Assembly: GCA_963565915.1 (NCBI GenBank)
Contig: OY751496.1
Location: 2,604,001 to 2,668,000 of the forward strand
DNA: 64,000 bases
Source: Entoloma clypeatum
Lineage: Eukaryota; Basidiomycota; Agaricomycetes; Agaricales; Entolomataceae
Reading direction: 5' to 3'
Shown: positions 1 to 11,800 of the stretch, in pieces
Position numbering within the stretch: the first letter of the stretch is position 1
Layout: every line of letters begins with the position of its first letter
Program-made: the position numbers and the translations under genes
The notes under the pieces: generated by a model
The model's database searches: none
The model's input: only the letters and a program-made list of their open reading frames with translations
Told to the model about the DNA's origin: nothing

Positions 1-1133
1 TCATGCGGGATAGCACCGCAAGAATCTTCTGATCATCTGTTAGGCTCTTTTGGAACCTGATGTATAGTTTGGTGGCTTTCCACCACTCGTCAAAGGTGTG
101 TCTGTCCTTGAACATCCCAGGATCCTTGATGATCTTGGATGTATCCATCGTTTGTACTGCCGGAGCTTCTGCCATGTCTAGAGTCTGCGGAGAAGGAGAG
201 GGGTCGGGTTGTTGGGATGAAGATGGGGTTTGGGATACAGGTAATGGTTGAAAATGAGTCCCTGTTCTAGGCGTCTGTTCGATATCTGACCGCGCGGAGT
301 CAAAAGCAAATTCATCAGGGGACTCATCGGAATCGGTGGCAAAACGTTCGGGGTATTTCCTCTGTAGATCTCTAAGGAATCTCTGTTCCTGCGCGTCTGT
401 TGGTTGTGAGAAGGGGTCAAGTCTCTCGTTTTGTGCCCAACGACCGTACTCGGTCTGTTGTTCAGTGGTTGTGAAGTGGGCGTAGATCTGTTGCTTCGAG
501 TACGATGTGATGATGCGGCTCTGGGACGTCTCGATGTGAGCGTCCTAATCAATCTTCTGATAATGGTTGTCTGGACACCGATAAACTCTCTGATCTCTGT
601 GATCCAACCTGTCTGAGGTCCTTCTTGGATGCGAAAGCTTTCGAGTTCGTTCTGTCAGGTGTTGTAACACGTGATCTGGTGTTGTTGAGCAAGATGGATG
701 CTCTCTGCTATTTCGCCGTGGGGGTGATGCTCGTCGTTGTCTAGTTCTTCGTCAAGCACCTGCTGTAGGATGCGATGGATCTCCGATTTGATGTACTGCT
801 GGATGAGTGTAAAATCAATACTGTCTCGAGGACTTGGCTCCTCCTGTAGGAATCTACTACAGTACAAGATGTTTATATAGGTACTGACTATAGGCGGTAG
901 CGGATGAGTCAGTACTGCGGAAGGCAGTGCGCATGAGTAAGGCGACTGCGGAAGGCTATGTACAATGAGTCATACATACTGCGGAGCTGAGTAAAGCTAC
1001 TGCGGAATGAGTCAGAGCGGTAGCAAAGGGAATGGAAATAGATGTTGCGACATAATGTATTCATAAGAGGGCACCGAGCCGGGCCGATAAGTAAAAGTGA
1101 TGACATTGTCCGCATACCGTAGAGTCCATAACA
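1..1133 (-). mobile_element. Partial Gypsy-type LTR element, family G, left-edge copy
   Basis: The minus strand reads an LTR beginning TGTTATGG at 1133, then an acidic leader ORF (867 down to about 555) and a Gag-like frame that runs off the left edge. The same element is present at 62860-64000 on the plus strand, so the two window edges carry inverted copies. Compared with the right copy, this one lacks roughly 230 bases around 850-870 covering the LTR end and primer site, so it could not replicate by itself. The classification as Gypsy rests on the Gag-like sequence and LTR structure; no pol is visible. Confidence 0.7.
2..552 (-). CDS. Gag N-terminal part of family G element (partial)
   Basis: From about 552 down, one minus frame stays open through a Ser/Gln/Pro-rich stretch, passes a Met at 177 (MAEAPAVQTMDTSK) and continues as a helical Gag-like segment containing FDEWWKATKLYIRF, leaving the window at base 2. 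The W-W and K-x-x-L-W/Y-I-R pattern is typical of fungal Gypsy capsid N-termini (family knowledge, recognised by eye). The frame lies -1 relative to the upstream leader ORF (555-867), and the same frame offset is present in the right-edge copy. The initiating codon is not clear: the frame has a stop just upstream and the first good ATG is at 177. Confidence 0.55.
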
Positions 1134-1164
1134 ATGCTATAGGTTCATCAGATGACGGTGGTTC

Positions 1165-1779
1165 TCACTCAGCGAAGATAGAAAATGCACGGCAATGCAG
1201 GCGCTGAGACAAATAGTTTGCAACAGTATTACACTCGGCAAGCAGCCCATACCCGGATGCGAGGGCATCCTCTTCAATTCGATCCAGCTCGTTGGTGTCT
1301 TCATAGAAGTGTGCTTCAAGATATTTGATGTCATATGATCATCGAACCATTTGAAAAAGTGGTCTTTGTTGCTGTGGCTATGATGTTCGCACCTAAAACA
1401 GCACATTCAATTAAAGGGAAGAGAAAAGGAAAGAGTCAAGGAACATACTTTAAGATTGCTTTTGGGGGGCCATGATGGTCATCATGGTAGCCCATTTCGA
1501 CCCTTCCTTGACATCAACCCTTGTCCATGTTTCCTCTAAGAGACTTTGAGAGCCACTCCTGTCGCTTCTTATGCGCCTCAAATTCGGTGGTTGGATTGAA
1601 GGTTTCCTCAAAACGGGGGGTGGCACACCCAACACGTCATATAGCACTGATGACAGCTGCAGTCCTGCGAAAAACATCAGCTTCAGGGGACAAGATTGCA
1701 GCCCTCCTTTCCATATCACATCGAAGGCGTGAAACTACATCTGCGCGGCTTGCTGAAACATGTGATGATTTCAGCATGT
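1165..1779 (-). pseudogene. 3' part of a host-like gene split by element A
   Basis: Minus-strand exon-like reading includes RLRCDMERRAAILSPEAD, then a frame with HDDHHGPPKAIL, a 57-base intron (donor at 1449, acceptor at 1393), CEHHSHSNKDHFFKWFDDH, and a C-terminus ending CRAFSIFAE with stop at 1165. An in-frame TGA interrupts it near 1515 and a one-base frame change is needed near 1325, so this copy looks decayed. The upstream part of the same gene lies at 27047-28100, beyond the inserted element A; the duplicated target GAATG marks the junction. I do not recognise the family. The Cys/His-rich segment could bind metal, but that is only a guess. Confidence 0.45.
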
Positions 1780-1784
1780 GAATG

Positions 1785-2268
1785 TGTTAAGAACTGATTG
1801 ACAAAAACGTCGGAGCTATGTCGGACGCATCGGAGGGTCGGAGGGTGGTCGGAGCACGTGCGACATAGGGGCAAGGACTTGGCTTCAACTTGTGTGTTGC
1901 GCCCTCGCTAATACGTCGGTGTTCTTATTTCGGAGGATCAGAGGTCGGACTCAAGTTAAGAGTCGGAAAGAGGACAGGAGGTAAGATGTCGAATCTAAGT
2001 TGATATTCAAACTGAAGCTAATACAAGATTATACGTAGGTTTATATAGTATGTCGGAGGACGTGTGGATTCGTCGCAGTCAGAGAACAAGTGGCTAATGT
2101 CGGAGTCGGATAGTAAGTGGCTTTCGGAGATGTGAACATAACTACAGAGGTAATGTAAGTATCGTATGTAGCGAGAAGGTTCGTAACAGTAAGTACAATG
2201 TAATCAAGTATTAGTCAAAATGTTGGAGGAGTCGGATCGGAGTCGGATCGGAGGATCGGAATGTAACA
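1785..2268 (-). repeat. 3' LTR of element A
   Basis: 484 bp, TGTTAAGA...GTAACA on the plus strand, matching the 26550-27041 LTR and, in reverse, the LTRs of B. It is full of TCGGA motifs (TCCGA in the element sense). It carries substitutions relative to its partner LTR, consistent with an older insertion. Confidence 0.92.
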
Positions 2269-2410
2269 GTATTTCCCCCTTAGGGCCGAACCCATGAGGA
2301 CCTAGATGGTCGGTGCGTGCGAAACATGTCATGTGGTGTGTTGTTTGAAAATACCATTCGCATGGTTCTTAATCTCCCTTTGTTCTACCATGGTCAACTG
2401 CTCCAAAAAG

Positions 2411-3119
2411 ATGTCGGCAATTCCAGCAACCCAAGAACTCAACAACAAAATGGAAGAGTTACAACGCAAGCTCGCGGAGGTGAAGGAGAAGAAGCAAGTG
2501 GCGGCAGAGGAGAAGAAGCCAGCGGCGGCGGAGGAGACGAAGCGAGCGGTGGTGGAGGAGGCTGTCAAGAAGGCTGAGGAGGAGAAGCGGGTAGCGGAGG
2601 AAAAGCGGATAGCGGAGGAAAAGTGGGTAGCGGAGGAAAGACAGGTGGCAGAGGAGAATCGGTGGCAGAGGAGACGGCGGCGAGGAAGAGGGCCGTCGCT
2701 GTGGCCACCGAACAAGGCATGTTGGGGAGCCCGGTGGAGAAGAAGAAAAAGAGGAAGGCGGATGAGGTGACCGCGACGGTCGGAGAGGGGTCGGGAGTTG
2801 GGGTCGGCGCCTGTAAGAGGTGCATCATGAAGAAGGTCGAGTGCGAGCACGACGAGTACGTTCTTTGTTTTTTGTTGTTGATTTGATCTAACCATTGTCT
2901 TTTAGTACTCGTAAGACAACGTCATGCAAAGGCTGCATTAAGGACAGAAAGAAGTGCGAGGTCGGAGGGTTGGAGGGGAAGTCGGAGGTGAAGTCGGAGG
3001 CGAAGCGCACGGTGAAGGTGAAGGGAAAAGGGAAAGCGACAGAGGTCGGAGGGTCAGAGTCGGAGGTGACGCTGTTGAGCATCTTGAAGGAGATTTTGGT
3101 GGAGACGAGGCAGATCTGA
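2411..3119 (+). CDS. Antisense Zn2Cys6/coiled-coil protein gene of element A, degenerate copy
   Basis: Transcribed opposite to gag-pol. It starts ATG at 2411 and encodes a long Glu/Lys/Ala helix (EELQRKLAEVKEKKQ, then repeated AEEKR units). It needs a one-base frame correction near 2650, then reads EKKKKRKADEV and CKRCIMKKVEC. A 50-base intron (2856-2905, GTACGT...TTTTAG) falls inside an Asp codon, and exon 2 continues with SCKGCIKDRKKC. The six Cys are spaced C-x2-C-x6-C-x10-C-x2-C-x6-C, the pattern of fungal Zn2Cys6 DNA-binding clusters. A TGA at 3117 truncates it where the B copy reads Arg. The recognisable antisense frame continues past the stop to about 3210, where it is fused by deletion to integrase sequence. 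Compare 36222-37159. Confidence 0.7.
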
Positions 3120-3209
3120 AGACTGCTCTCAGCAGTTGGAGGAACTGTCAACATTGCGTACATGCCAGAGGAAGTGGAGGAATCGGAGTCGGAGTCGGAG
3201 GGAGTAGTA

Positions 3210-5335
3210 CAAAAAGGACAGCAAGATCTTCGGAGGTGCAATTAATGGTTGTCGGAATGAAGATGCTTTGCTTCGTGAATCGGTCAACGATAACGAGGAT
3301 GGCATCGAAGTTGTCGGAGGTCGGAAGAGTCTCAATGAAATCCATGGATATGGAATTCCAAGGACATTCGGGGATCGGGAGTTGTTTGAATAAGCCATAA
3401 GGCTTATGTTGCTGTGGTTTTGATCACATGCAGGTGGTACAATGCGACGGGGTGGACTTCATTGTCAGAGGTGACGATCGACAAAATAGCCGCTAGGGCA
3501 TAGTCAGATGCGTCGGTTTCGACAATTATCGGAGAGTCGGGGATCCAGTGTGTCAGGATCGGAGCGGTGGTAAATGCCTTTTTCAGGTCATTAACAGTGG
3601 TTCTAGCATCGTCGGAGAACAGCCAAGTGGCATGTTTCCTGGTTAAACGAGTGAGTGGAATAGTGATGTTGGAATAGAATGGAATGAAATGTTGGTAAAA
3701 GTTTGCAAAACCTAAAAAGGACTGGACGTCCTTCACTCTGCGTGGTTCAGGCCAATCCTGAATAATCTTGACTTTTGTTTCCGACATTTTGAGTCCATCG
3801 GGAGAAAGGATAAATCCAGGATATTCTACAGTTTCAGCAGAGAAGTCGCACTTGTCGGCGCGGGCATAAAGACCATGTTGTCGGAGTCGTCGGAGGACTT
3901 CTCGGACATGTTTTTTGTGTTCCTTGGGGTTGTCGGAGTAGATCAGGATGTCGTTGAGGTAAACGGTAATGCAGTTGTCCAGAAGGTCGGAGAAGATGTC
4001 GTTCATGAAACGTTGGAAGGCTGCAGGTGCGGGTTGCGGAGTAGATCAGGATGTCGTTGAGGTAAACGGTAATGCAGTTGTCCAGAAGGTCGGAGAAGAT
4101 GTCGTTCATGAAACGTTGGAAGGCTGCAGGTGCGTTAGACAATCCGAATGGCATGACTAACCATTCAAATGATCCATAGCGAGTGTGGAAAGCAGTTTTC
4201 CATTCATCACCTTCAGCGATGCGGACTAGGTGGTATGCGTGTCGGAGGTCTATGGTGGTATAAACACGTGCTTTTCCGGCAGTGGCTAAGAGGTCGGAGA
4301 TGAGCAGAAGTGGGTATCGGTCCTTCTTTGTGATTTTGTTCAGGCCTCGGTAGTCAACACATAGTCGGAGTGATCCATCTTTCTTTTGGACGAAGAGGAT
4401 TGGAGCGCCGTGAGGTGAACTAGAAGGTTTGATGAAACCAATATTGAGATGCTCGTCGATGAAGTCTCGGAGGGATCCAAGTTCAGATTGCAAGAGTGAG
4501 TACATCAGACCAATCAGAGGGGAAGTACCTTCCTCCAAATTGATCTTGAGGTCGTACAGTCGGTGGGGTGCAAGGGTGTCGGCTTTTTTCTTACTGAATA
4601 CATCAGCAAAATTGTGGTATTCCTCAGGTATGCCAGAGAGGTCGGGAGCGTCGTCGGAGACAGACGCGGAATTGGCGGAGATGTCAGAGAGGTGAACGCG
4701 GAAAGCGTATGCCCCAGGAGCTTTACAAGCATGGAGATATGCGGCTGCATTGACCATGGTAATCTGTGGCGGGTCGGAGGTGTTCGGAGTGAGCGGATCG
4801 GAGGTGCCCATTGGAGAGGGCGGACACTGCAGAGGTGGCGGAGCTGCCTCAGCAGTCGACGTCGGAGTCGGACTCGGAGTGTCGGGTAATGTAGAACGGA
4901 ATAAGATACTGCCCAATACCCAGTCAATCAATGGATTGTAGCAGGTGAGCCAGTTGTGTCCTAGAACCAAATTACAAGACAAATCGAGGGTTGTCACATA
5001 AAATGCAACGGTCAGAAGTTCACCGGAAGGAAATCAGAGAGGAAGATCGATAGATTGCGTGATATAAGTATTTGAAGAACCGTCAAAAAGATAGGTGAAG
5101 GAATTGGAGTCGGAGATAAGTTTAAAGAAGAAATAAATCTGGTATCTGCGAAGCAATGTGTAGAACCAGAATCAATAAGAGTCTTTATCGGAAGAGAATT
5201 GGAAAAAGTCGGAGATATCAAATCAATACATAGAGAGTTCGGATTTGAGAGAGCGGACACATTGAGTCAGAGGGTTTCCAAAGGTGCACGAAAGAAGTCA
5301 ACGCAATCCCCAGTACGTGCTGGAATCTGAGGACT
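3210..5335 (-). pseudogene. Gypsy pol remnant of element A
   Basis: Minus-strand frames give, in element order: aspartic protease core IDSGSTHCFADTRFI (about 5180), RT with [16 protein letters not shown] and a [10 protein letters not shown] box (YLDD changed to YLND), RNase H with VETDASDYALAAIL, then a jump straight into integrase residues IETLPTSDNFDAILVIVDR. The joins near 3433 and 3210 are deletions relative to B, removing most of RNase H, the integrase zinc finger, the second half of the catalytic core and the chromodomain. The tandem duplication at 3938-4131 shifts frame. Not functional. Confidence 0.9.
3938..4131. repeat. 103-bp tandem duplication inside RT of element A
   Basis: The segment starting GTAGATCAGGATGTCG at 3938 is repeated starting at 4041, running through the RT active-site codons. 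The period of 103 bases is not a multiple of three, so the duplication breaks the RT frame. It is absent from B. Confidence 0.9.
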
Positions 5336-5337
5336 GC

Positions 5338-5489
5338 TTACTGTTTTTTTGACTTGGTCGTCTTCTCCGATTTGTCCTCAGCTTGGGCTGCGCGGGCCTT
5401 TGCTTTGGTATTAGAAGATGACTTCTTTGAGCAGTTGGATGCCCGATGACCCACGTTGCTGCAAAACATGCATAAATTATTGTCAAATC
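5338..5489 (-). pseudogene. Gag C-terminus of element A (zinc knuckle), first fragment
   Basis: Minus-strand reading CMFCSNVGHRASNC gives a C-x2-C-x4-H-x4-C zinc knuckle followed by a Lys/Ala-rich tail ending at TAA 5338-5340. The run of seven A (5344-5350 as T on the plus strand) just before the stop is the A_AAA_AAA slippery site also seen in B. The rest of gag continues at 17335 on the other side of element C. Confidence 0.88.
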
Positions 5490-5494
5490 GTCGT

Positions 5495-5928
5495 TGTAAG
5501 GGCAACCTTACGATCCAAGACTCAAACTCAGATACTTGCAAGGGAGATCCAAAGTTTAGATTGAGCAGTCTGATAACTAATACAACACATACCTTGCAAG
5601 GGAGATCCGAAGAGAAAGTTCTAAGGATTCCCTTGCAAGCCAGTTAGATAAATAGTAAAGTGAGATATGAAATAAAAGATAAAATGAGACATATGAATGA
5701 TGAGTAATGGTCGGGAGTAGGGATGGGGGATGAATGGAAACAAGATGAATGATAGTACCTGCGATCCGACATGCGGAGGAGCGGAGGGGCGCGGAGTTGT
5801 CGGATGTGGAGAGGTGCGGAGAGGTGAATAAGATGTCGGAGGCAACGGATACGATCGGAGGGCGTCGGAGGACGTCGGAGATGGTGGAAATGAAAGGAAA
5901 GGGAAAGTGCAAAGTGGTTGCCCTTACA
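5495..5928 (-). repeat. 3' LTR of element C
   Basis: 434 bp with TGTAAGGGC / GCCCTTACA inverted ends. It lacks a 10-bp unit present in the partner LTR near 17270. The other differences noticed include CpG-type changes. Confidence 0.93.
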
Positions 5929-5939
5929 TCACCCCCCCT

Positions 5940-8453
5940 TCAAGGCACGGCGTCTCGACATGTCAGGCGAAACGAGTCGAATATCGCAGCGGAGATCCGA
6001 CGCGGAGCTCCCGGATGACGTCGGTGGAAGTCGCGGACTAGGCACGGAGCGTGGACATTGTCTTCTGCTTCCCAGGAATTCTCTTCGTAGCCATATCCCT
6101 TCCATTTGACCAAGAATTGAAGCTTGCCTCAATGCAGTCGGCTGTCCAAGAGGTTTTCAACATCGTACTCCAATTCTTCTCCGACTACCGTCAGAGGCGG
6201 AGGAGAGCGGACTTGGCGTCGGAAAGGGTCGTCGGGAACTAGTGAAAGTTTGACGATGTGGAATACTGGGTGAATGCGGGACATGGAAGGGGGAAGGCGA
6301 AGTTCGTAGGCATGTGTTCCGACAGGTCGGACCACTGGGAAAGGGCCTACGTACCGATGTGCAAGTTTTTTTGTGGGTCGGGTCGTTTTGAGGTCCGATG
6401 AGTCTAAAAAGACCTTGTCCCCCAGGCGGAATGTCGGAGTGGTGCTCCGATGCTGGTTGTAGTATCGTGCCATGTTGTCTTTTGCCTTTGTCAGTGCTGC
6501 GCAAGCCTCCTCCAGAGCGGACTTCATCCGCTCACTGAAATCCGCTACCGCCTCAATTTCCGTCCGCTTCTCACGAGGTTCGAATCCCATGCGCAGATGG
6601 CGGCCGGTGTCAATGTAGAACGGAGTTTGACGTGTTGATGCGTGAACATGGTTGTTGTATGCAAATTCCGCCATCGGAAGCCATTCGTCCCAATCGTCTT
6701 GACGTTCATTGACGAATAGGCGAAGGTATTGTTCCAATCCTTGATTGACCCGCTCCGTCTGTCCGTCTGACTGCGGATGGTAGGCTGTCGAGGCAGCAAC
6801 CTTAATGCCAAGTAGCCTATATAGTTCGCGCATGAACTTGGCGACAAACTGTGGTCCACGGTTGGAGACAATGGCCTCCGGTAATCCGTGGAGTTTCCAG
6901 ATGTTTTGAATATAGGAGCGTGCAGTCCCGAGTGCGGAGATGTCGGAGTGCGTCGGGATGAAGTGTCCCCGCTTCCCTACTGAGTCCACTACCACCATGA
7001 TAGCGTTGTAACTGTGGGCTTCTGGTAGTTCAGTAATGAAGTCAACACTGGTTACTTGCCACCGCTCCGTGGGGACCGGTAGTGGATTGAGCTCTCCGGA
7101 GGGCGGAGTGCGTCGGACCTTGGTGCGGAGGCATGGGTCGCATGTCTTGCAATATTGACCTATTAAACGAGACATGTGTGGCCACCAGTAATTGCGCGAC
7201 ACCAGTTCCAAGGTTTTCCACCGTCCAGGATGTCCGGCCACCGGTGTGTCGTGGTGTTGTGTGAGGATCCGATGACGCAGTTGGGGATTGTTAGGAACAT
7301 AGATACGATCCCTGAAGTAGAGCAAACCTTCCGCTTGCCTCCACTCCGCACTTCGGACAGACCCCGCTCCGACGGTCGGAAGGGATTTGACAACCTCCGC
7401 CACACTATCCTCCAGTAACCCCTCTCGGATTCCCTGTCGGACCTGGCGGAGGACGTCGCGTTCTTCCCCTTGAACAGTTACCCCATGCATTGCTCGCACT
7501 GCAAACAATTCTGGTCGAAGAAGGATGATGTTTTCGTTGTCTTGCGATCCGTCTCCGTGGTCCGCTCGTTGGGACAAAGCGTCGGACTTGCCCATTGACT
7601 TGCCAGGTCGATAGTGCATTTTGAAATCGAAGTGAGCGAGGTATAAGGACCATCTAGCTTGTCGTCGATTTAGTTTTTGAGCTGTCATGAAGTACTCAAG
7701 ATTTTTGTGGTCCGTCCAAATCTCCACTGTCTTCTCCGCTCCTTCAAGGAAGTGCCTCCACTCCTCCAATGCGTGGACCACCGCCAACATCTCCTTGTCG
7801 TAGATCTCGTAGTTGTGTTCCACCGGACTTAGGCTTTTGGAATAGAATGCCACAGGGTGCCACTTACCGTCCTCTGTTGGTTGGGACAGTACTGCTCCAG
7901 TTGCAAAGTCCGAGCTATCCGCTTCTACCCGCCACTCCTTTCGATGATCAGCTAAGACCAGGATCGGAGCGGATGTAATCCTCCGCTTCAACTCCGCAAA
8001 TGCGGACACTTCTCCCTCCTTCCAAGACCAGAGGTGCCCCTTCTTCGTGAGCTCAAAAAGAGGGCGCGCGATGTCCGAAAACCCTTCAATAAAACGGCGA
8101 TAGAAGTTAGTGAATCCCAGAAAGGACTATACTTCTCAGACGTTTGTCAGAGCAGGCCACTCCGCGACCCCTGCTACTTTCACCGGATCCATCTCTACGT
8201 GTCCTTGTTCAATAATAAGGCCTAAGTATTCAATGCGCATTTGCTCAAACTCGCATTTCTCTGGTTTTAGATAGAGTTTGTGTTCGCGAAGTCGTTCCAG
8301 TACAATCCGTGTGACCCTCCGATGTTCCGCAAGGGTTTCCGTGAAGATGAGTATATCGTCAAGGTAAACACAAACTACACCTTCACTGATAAGGTCCTGA
8401 AAGATCTCGTTCATCATAGTCTGGAATGTGGATGGACTATTAGTGAGGCCGAA
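5940..8453 (-). pseudogene. Element C pol, C-terminal part: RT end, RNase H, integrase, chromodomain
   Basis: Reading down from 8453: RT after the D insertion (SPSTFQTMMNEIF, VCVYLDDILIF), with a frame break near 8100-8140. RNase H follows (VEADSSDFATGAVL, TDHKNLEYF). Integrase has the zinc finger H...H...C-x2-C around 7120-7250, the catalytic SVDFITELP and STAYHPQSDGQTERVNQ, and the GPF/Y-type YVGPFPVVRPVG. After a TGA at 6129-6131 the same frame continues LQFLVKWKGYGYEENSWEAE, a canonical chromodomain, and ends at 5940 next to the polypurine tract. Chromodomains tether integration to modified histones (family knowledge). Confidence 0.9.
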
Positions 8454-8458
8454 GAACT

Positions 8459-8755
8459 GTTGAAGTTCCACCTGGGTGCTAGCCACAGATGTACTGAGCA
8501 ACACAGCTACAGTGGAAGTACTCTACATAACCGTTCTAGCCACTTACATGGTTTGGAGGGGTGAGGCTGGTGAGAGCGGTTGAGGCTGGTAAGAGCGATG
8601 GAGCTGGTTAAGAGTCAAGAGACAACTTGTTGACATTGACAGTTTCCTGGTCTTATATACCGTACTACTGTTTGTACCAACCAAACAAGTATGTAATCGA
8701 AGATGTCTAAGGTCATGTGATGTAATCTAATCTACGTGATGGAAAAGTTTCAACA
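8459..8755 (-). repeat. 3' LTR of copia D
   Basis: 297 bp. Matches the LTRs at 13917-14206 and 60986-61295. The internal GAGGCTGGTRAGAGCG unit occurs twice here but once in the partner LTR. Confidence 0.93.
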
Positions 8756-8823
8756 CCCCCCCATATTTAGTACATACTTCTAAATACATCTTACTTTTTC
8801 CCATATAGGTACTCTTTTTTCGT

Positions 8824-11800
8824 CTAGTTTTTAAGTAATCCAAAGTACGGGATAAACTTGTTGAAGAGGATCTTCCCCAGATTCTTAGTTAAAAGGTCTG
8901 CAGGGTTATTCACTCCTTCGATGAATTTGACCGTAATAATTCCTTCGGATACTTTTTCTCTGACAAAGTGAAATCGCACGTCGATGTGCTTGGACCGCTT
9001 TTCAGTGACAGGGTTGGATGCGATAAAGACGGAGCCATTGTTATCTCCATAGATCGGGACTGATCCGATCTGCATCCCAAGTTCAGCAAGCATGCTTCTA
9101 AGCCATGTCACTGCGCGACTGCAATCCGATAGCGCCATGTATTCTGCTTCCGTGGAAGAGAGGGCAATGGTTTTCTGTGCTGACAAAACCCATGTTACTG
9201 CTCCAGACGCCAGTGATATGAAGTAACCAGTAGTGGATTTCCTGGTGTTTTCATCTGATGCCCAATCGGAGTTTGTAAATGCGTAGATCCCTTTCCCAGA
9301 ATCGCCATCGTACATGATCGCGTAATCTTTTGTCGCCTTCAAATACCTGCAAATATCCCTAGCCACTTCTAAATGGCGTTTGGTAGGGTTTGCGGAGAAT
9401 TGGGACATTTTGATCATGGCGAAACAAATGTCGGGTCTTGTCCCGATCATTAAGTACAATAGTGACCCGATGACGGATTGGTACTTGGATCTGAGTTCCG
9501 CATTGGGTTCATCCTCAGACTTCATGGGTTTGTAGCCCGTCGGAAGTGGGGTATGGGTGGCATTGGATTCGCTCATTCCCATACGTGCGAGAATTTTCTC
9601 AAGGTAGGGTACTTGATCAATGAAGATCCTCTTCCCACCTTGCCTTATTTGGATTGAGAGAAATTCCTTTGGTTCCCCATCGGGCACTAGGTGACCTAGG
9701 TCCCTACATTCCCATGTTGTCATGAAGGCCTTCTTCTTTTCTAGCGTATATTCCCGGTTTGTGCCGAGAAAAGCAGAGTCGTCGACATAGATGACGGCGA
9801 TTACAATTTCCCTGTTGGTACTTTTGTGAATGAACACTCCCGCATCGGAGTGAAGCCGGACAAAGCCGAGCTTTTTCATGGAGGAATCAAGTTCTCTCCA
9901 CCAGGCTAATGCGGCCTGCTTAAGACCATATAGGGCTTTGTATAGTCGGTACACGAGGTGTTCTTTCCCTTTTACTATGTAGCCCTCAGGCTGTCGCATG
10001 TAGATTACCTCAAGGAGCATTCCATAGAGGAAGGCTGATGAGATGTCCAAGAGTGTCATGAACCACCCTTCAAGGGCTGTCAATGCCAGTATTAGTCGGA
10101 CAGTTTCATATCTCACGACTGGTGAGAAGATCTGATCAAAGTCGATCCCTTCTACCTGTGAAAAGCCTTTTGCGACGAGGCATACTTTCAGGCGGCCGTC
10201 GGACTTTTCGTTGTAAACCCATTTGTTCCTTAGAGCTTTCCTTCCTGCAGGCAGGGGTACTAGCTCCGTGATCACCCCGCGGCGTTTGAGCATGTCTAGC
10301 TCTTTACGTTCAGCCGCATACCAGTCTTCTTTATTTGGAAGAGGGTATATGTCTTTATGGGACATTTCGACGATGCCAACTTGGACTGATATTGCCTCCA
10401 TCAGGAGGTCATTCATCCATGCCGTTTGACCGCCCAATCTCCGTCTTCGATCTAATTTTTCAAGATCAGACGCTGGAGTGTCTTCCCCATAGATGCTTCC
10501 TGGCATCTTCCGAACTCATCGTTCCCTGATCGGTCGATCTGGTACTTGCTCGGGTTCCGGAGTGGGTACTCGCGGTTCGTCATCAGGCTCACTGGCAGGC
10601 AGTTCGTTGTCTGATTCAGGTTGATTCTGTTCAATGGGAACTGGGTCATGAGGTGTTTCGTTGTGACTATCATTGTCATCATTTCCGGGGATGAGGTCCT
10701 CAAACTCATCAGCCGGTTCTGGATTTTCCATTTCTGGATGGTTTTCTGGCAAAGGGTCGATGTGGCATCTGGGGTACTTGCTTTCATCAAAGATAGCTTT
10801 CTCACCCATGAAAATTGTATTAGTCTCAGGATCCATGAAACGGTATCCTTTGACCCCTGGTTTTGATCCGAGATAAATCATCAATCGAGATCTAGACTCC
10901 AGGGAATTTCTACGTTTTTCCTTTGGGATATACACATATGCCTGACATCCGAAGACTCTGATGCTTGACATATCGGGGATCTCATTGGTCACCCTGAAGT
11001 AAGGGGTATTCCATTCGAGACGCTGCATGGGGGTTCTATTGTAGGGAAACGCTGCATGTTCCAAACAGAATTCCCACCACATAGGGGGTAAGCATGCGTC
11101 GAAGCGCAAGGCCTGAGATTTCTCCCACAGGGTTCGATTTATCCGTTCTGCTCTACCGTTCTGCTGGTGCTGATACGGGAGCGTGACGTTGATCAGAACT
11201 CCATGATCGGCAAGTACATCCTTGTATTCGTCAAACTCTCCACCTCCATCAACTCGCCATTTCTTAGGAGTGACGGCGAACTGATTCTGGATCATCGCAA
11301 GAAATTGTCGCAGTGCCGTGATGGCATCCGACTTCTTTCTAAGCAAGACAACCCAGACATGGGATGAAAAATCGTCCAAAAACGTGAGGAAATATTTATA
11401 TTTATGATATGATGCCGTGGATATCTGTTTGAGATCGGAATGGATTAGATCAAAGGTTTTGGTTGCCCTTGTCATCGAATTGGGATATGACTGATTCGGC
11501 ATTTTCCCTTTGAGGCAACCTGTGCAACTTTCCTGTGATTTCTCACGTACTAGTGTCTCAGGTACCCCTTTGGTACTGGTGGGAATCTTTCGGAGTGCTT
11601 GATCATTTGGGTGACCAAGGCGCTTGTGCCATGTTTTGACAGTGATTTCGCTTGAGATCGCATGGATCTGGTCATAGCGTATTTCAGTGTCTAACCAGTA
11701 AATGGTTTGACCAAGGATGTGAGGCGTAAACTGGATTTTGTTCAGCCCTTTGGAGATATTGATTTCTCCACAAGTCCCGTCTACTTTGTAACCATGGTTA

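Noticed and set aside
2329..2895. Long minus-strand Ser/Leu-rich ORF
   Set aside because: It is the mirror of the Glu/Lys/Ala repeat of the antisense gene; low complexity and no homologous frame in B.
4429..4941. Plus-strand ORFs over A pol
   Set aside because: They lie opposite protease/RT codons and reflect TCGGA-rich composition; unlike the 2411-3119 gene they have no conserved intron or Cys pattern.
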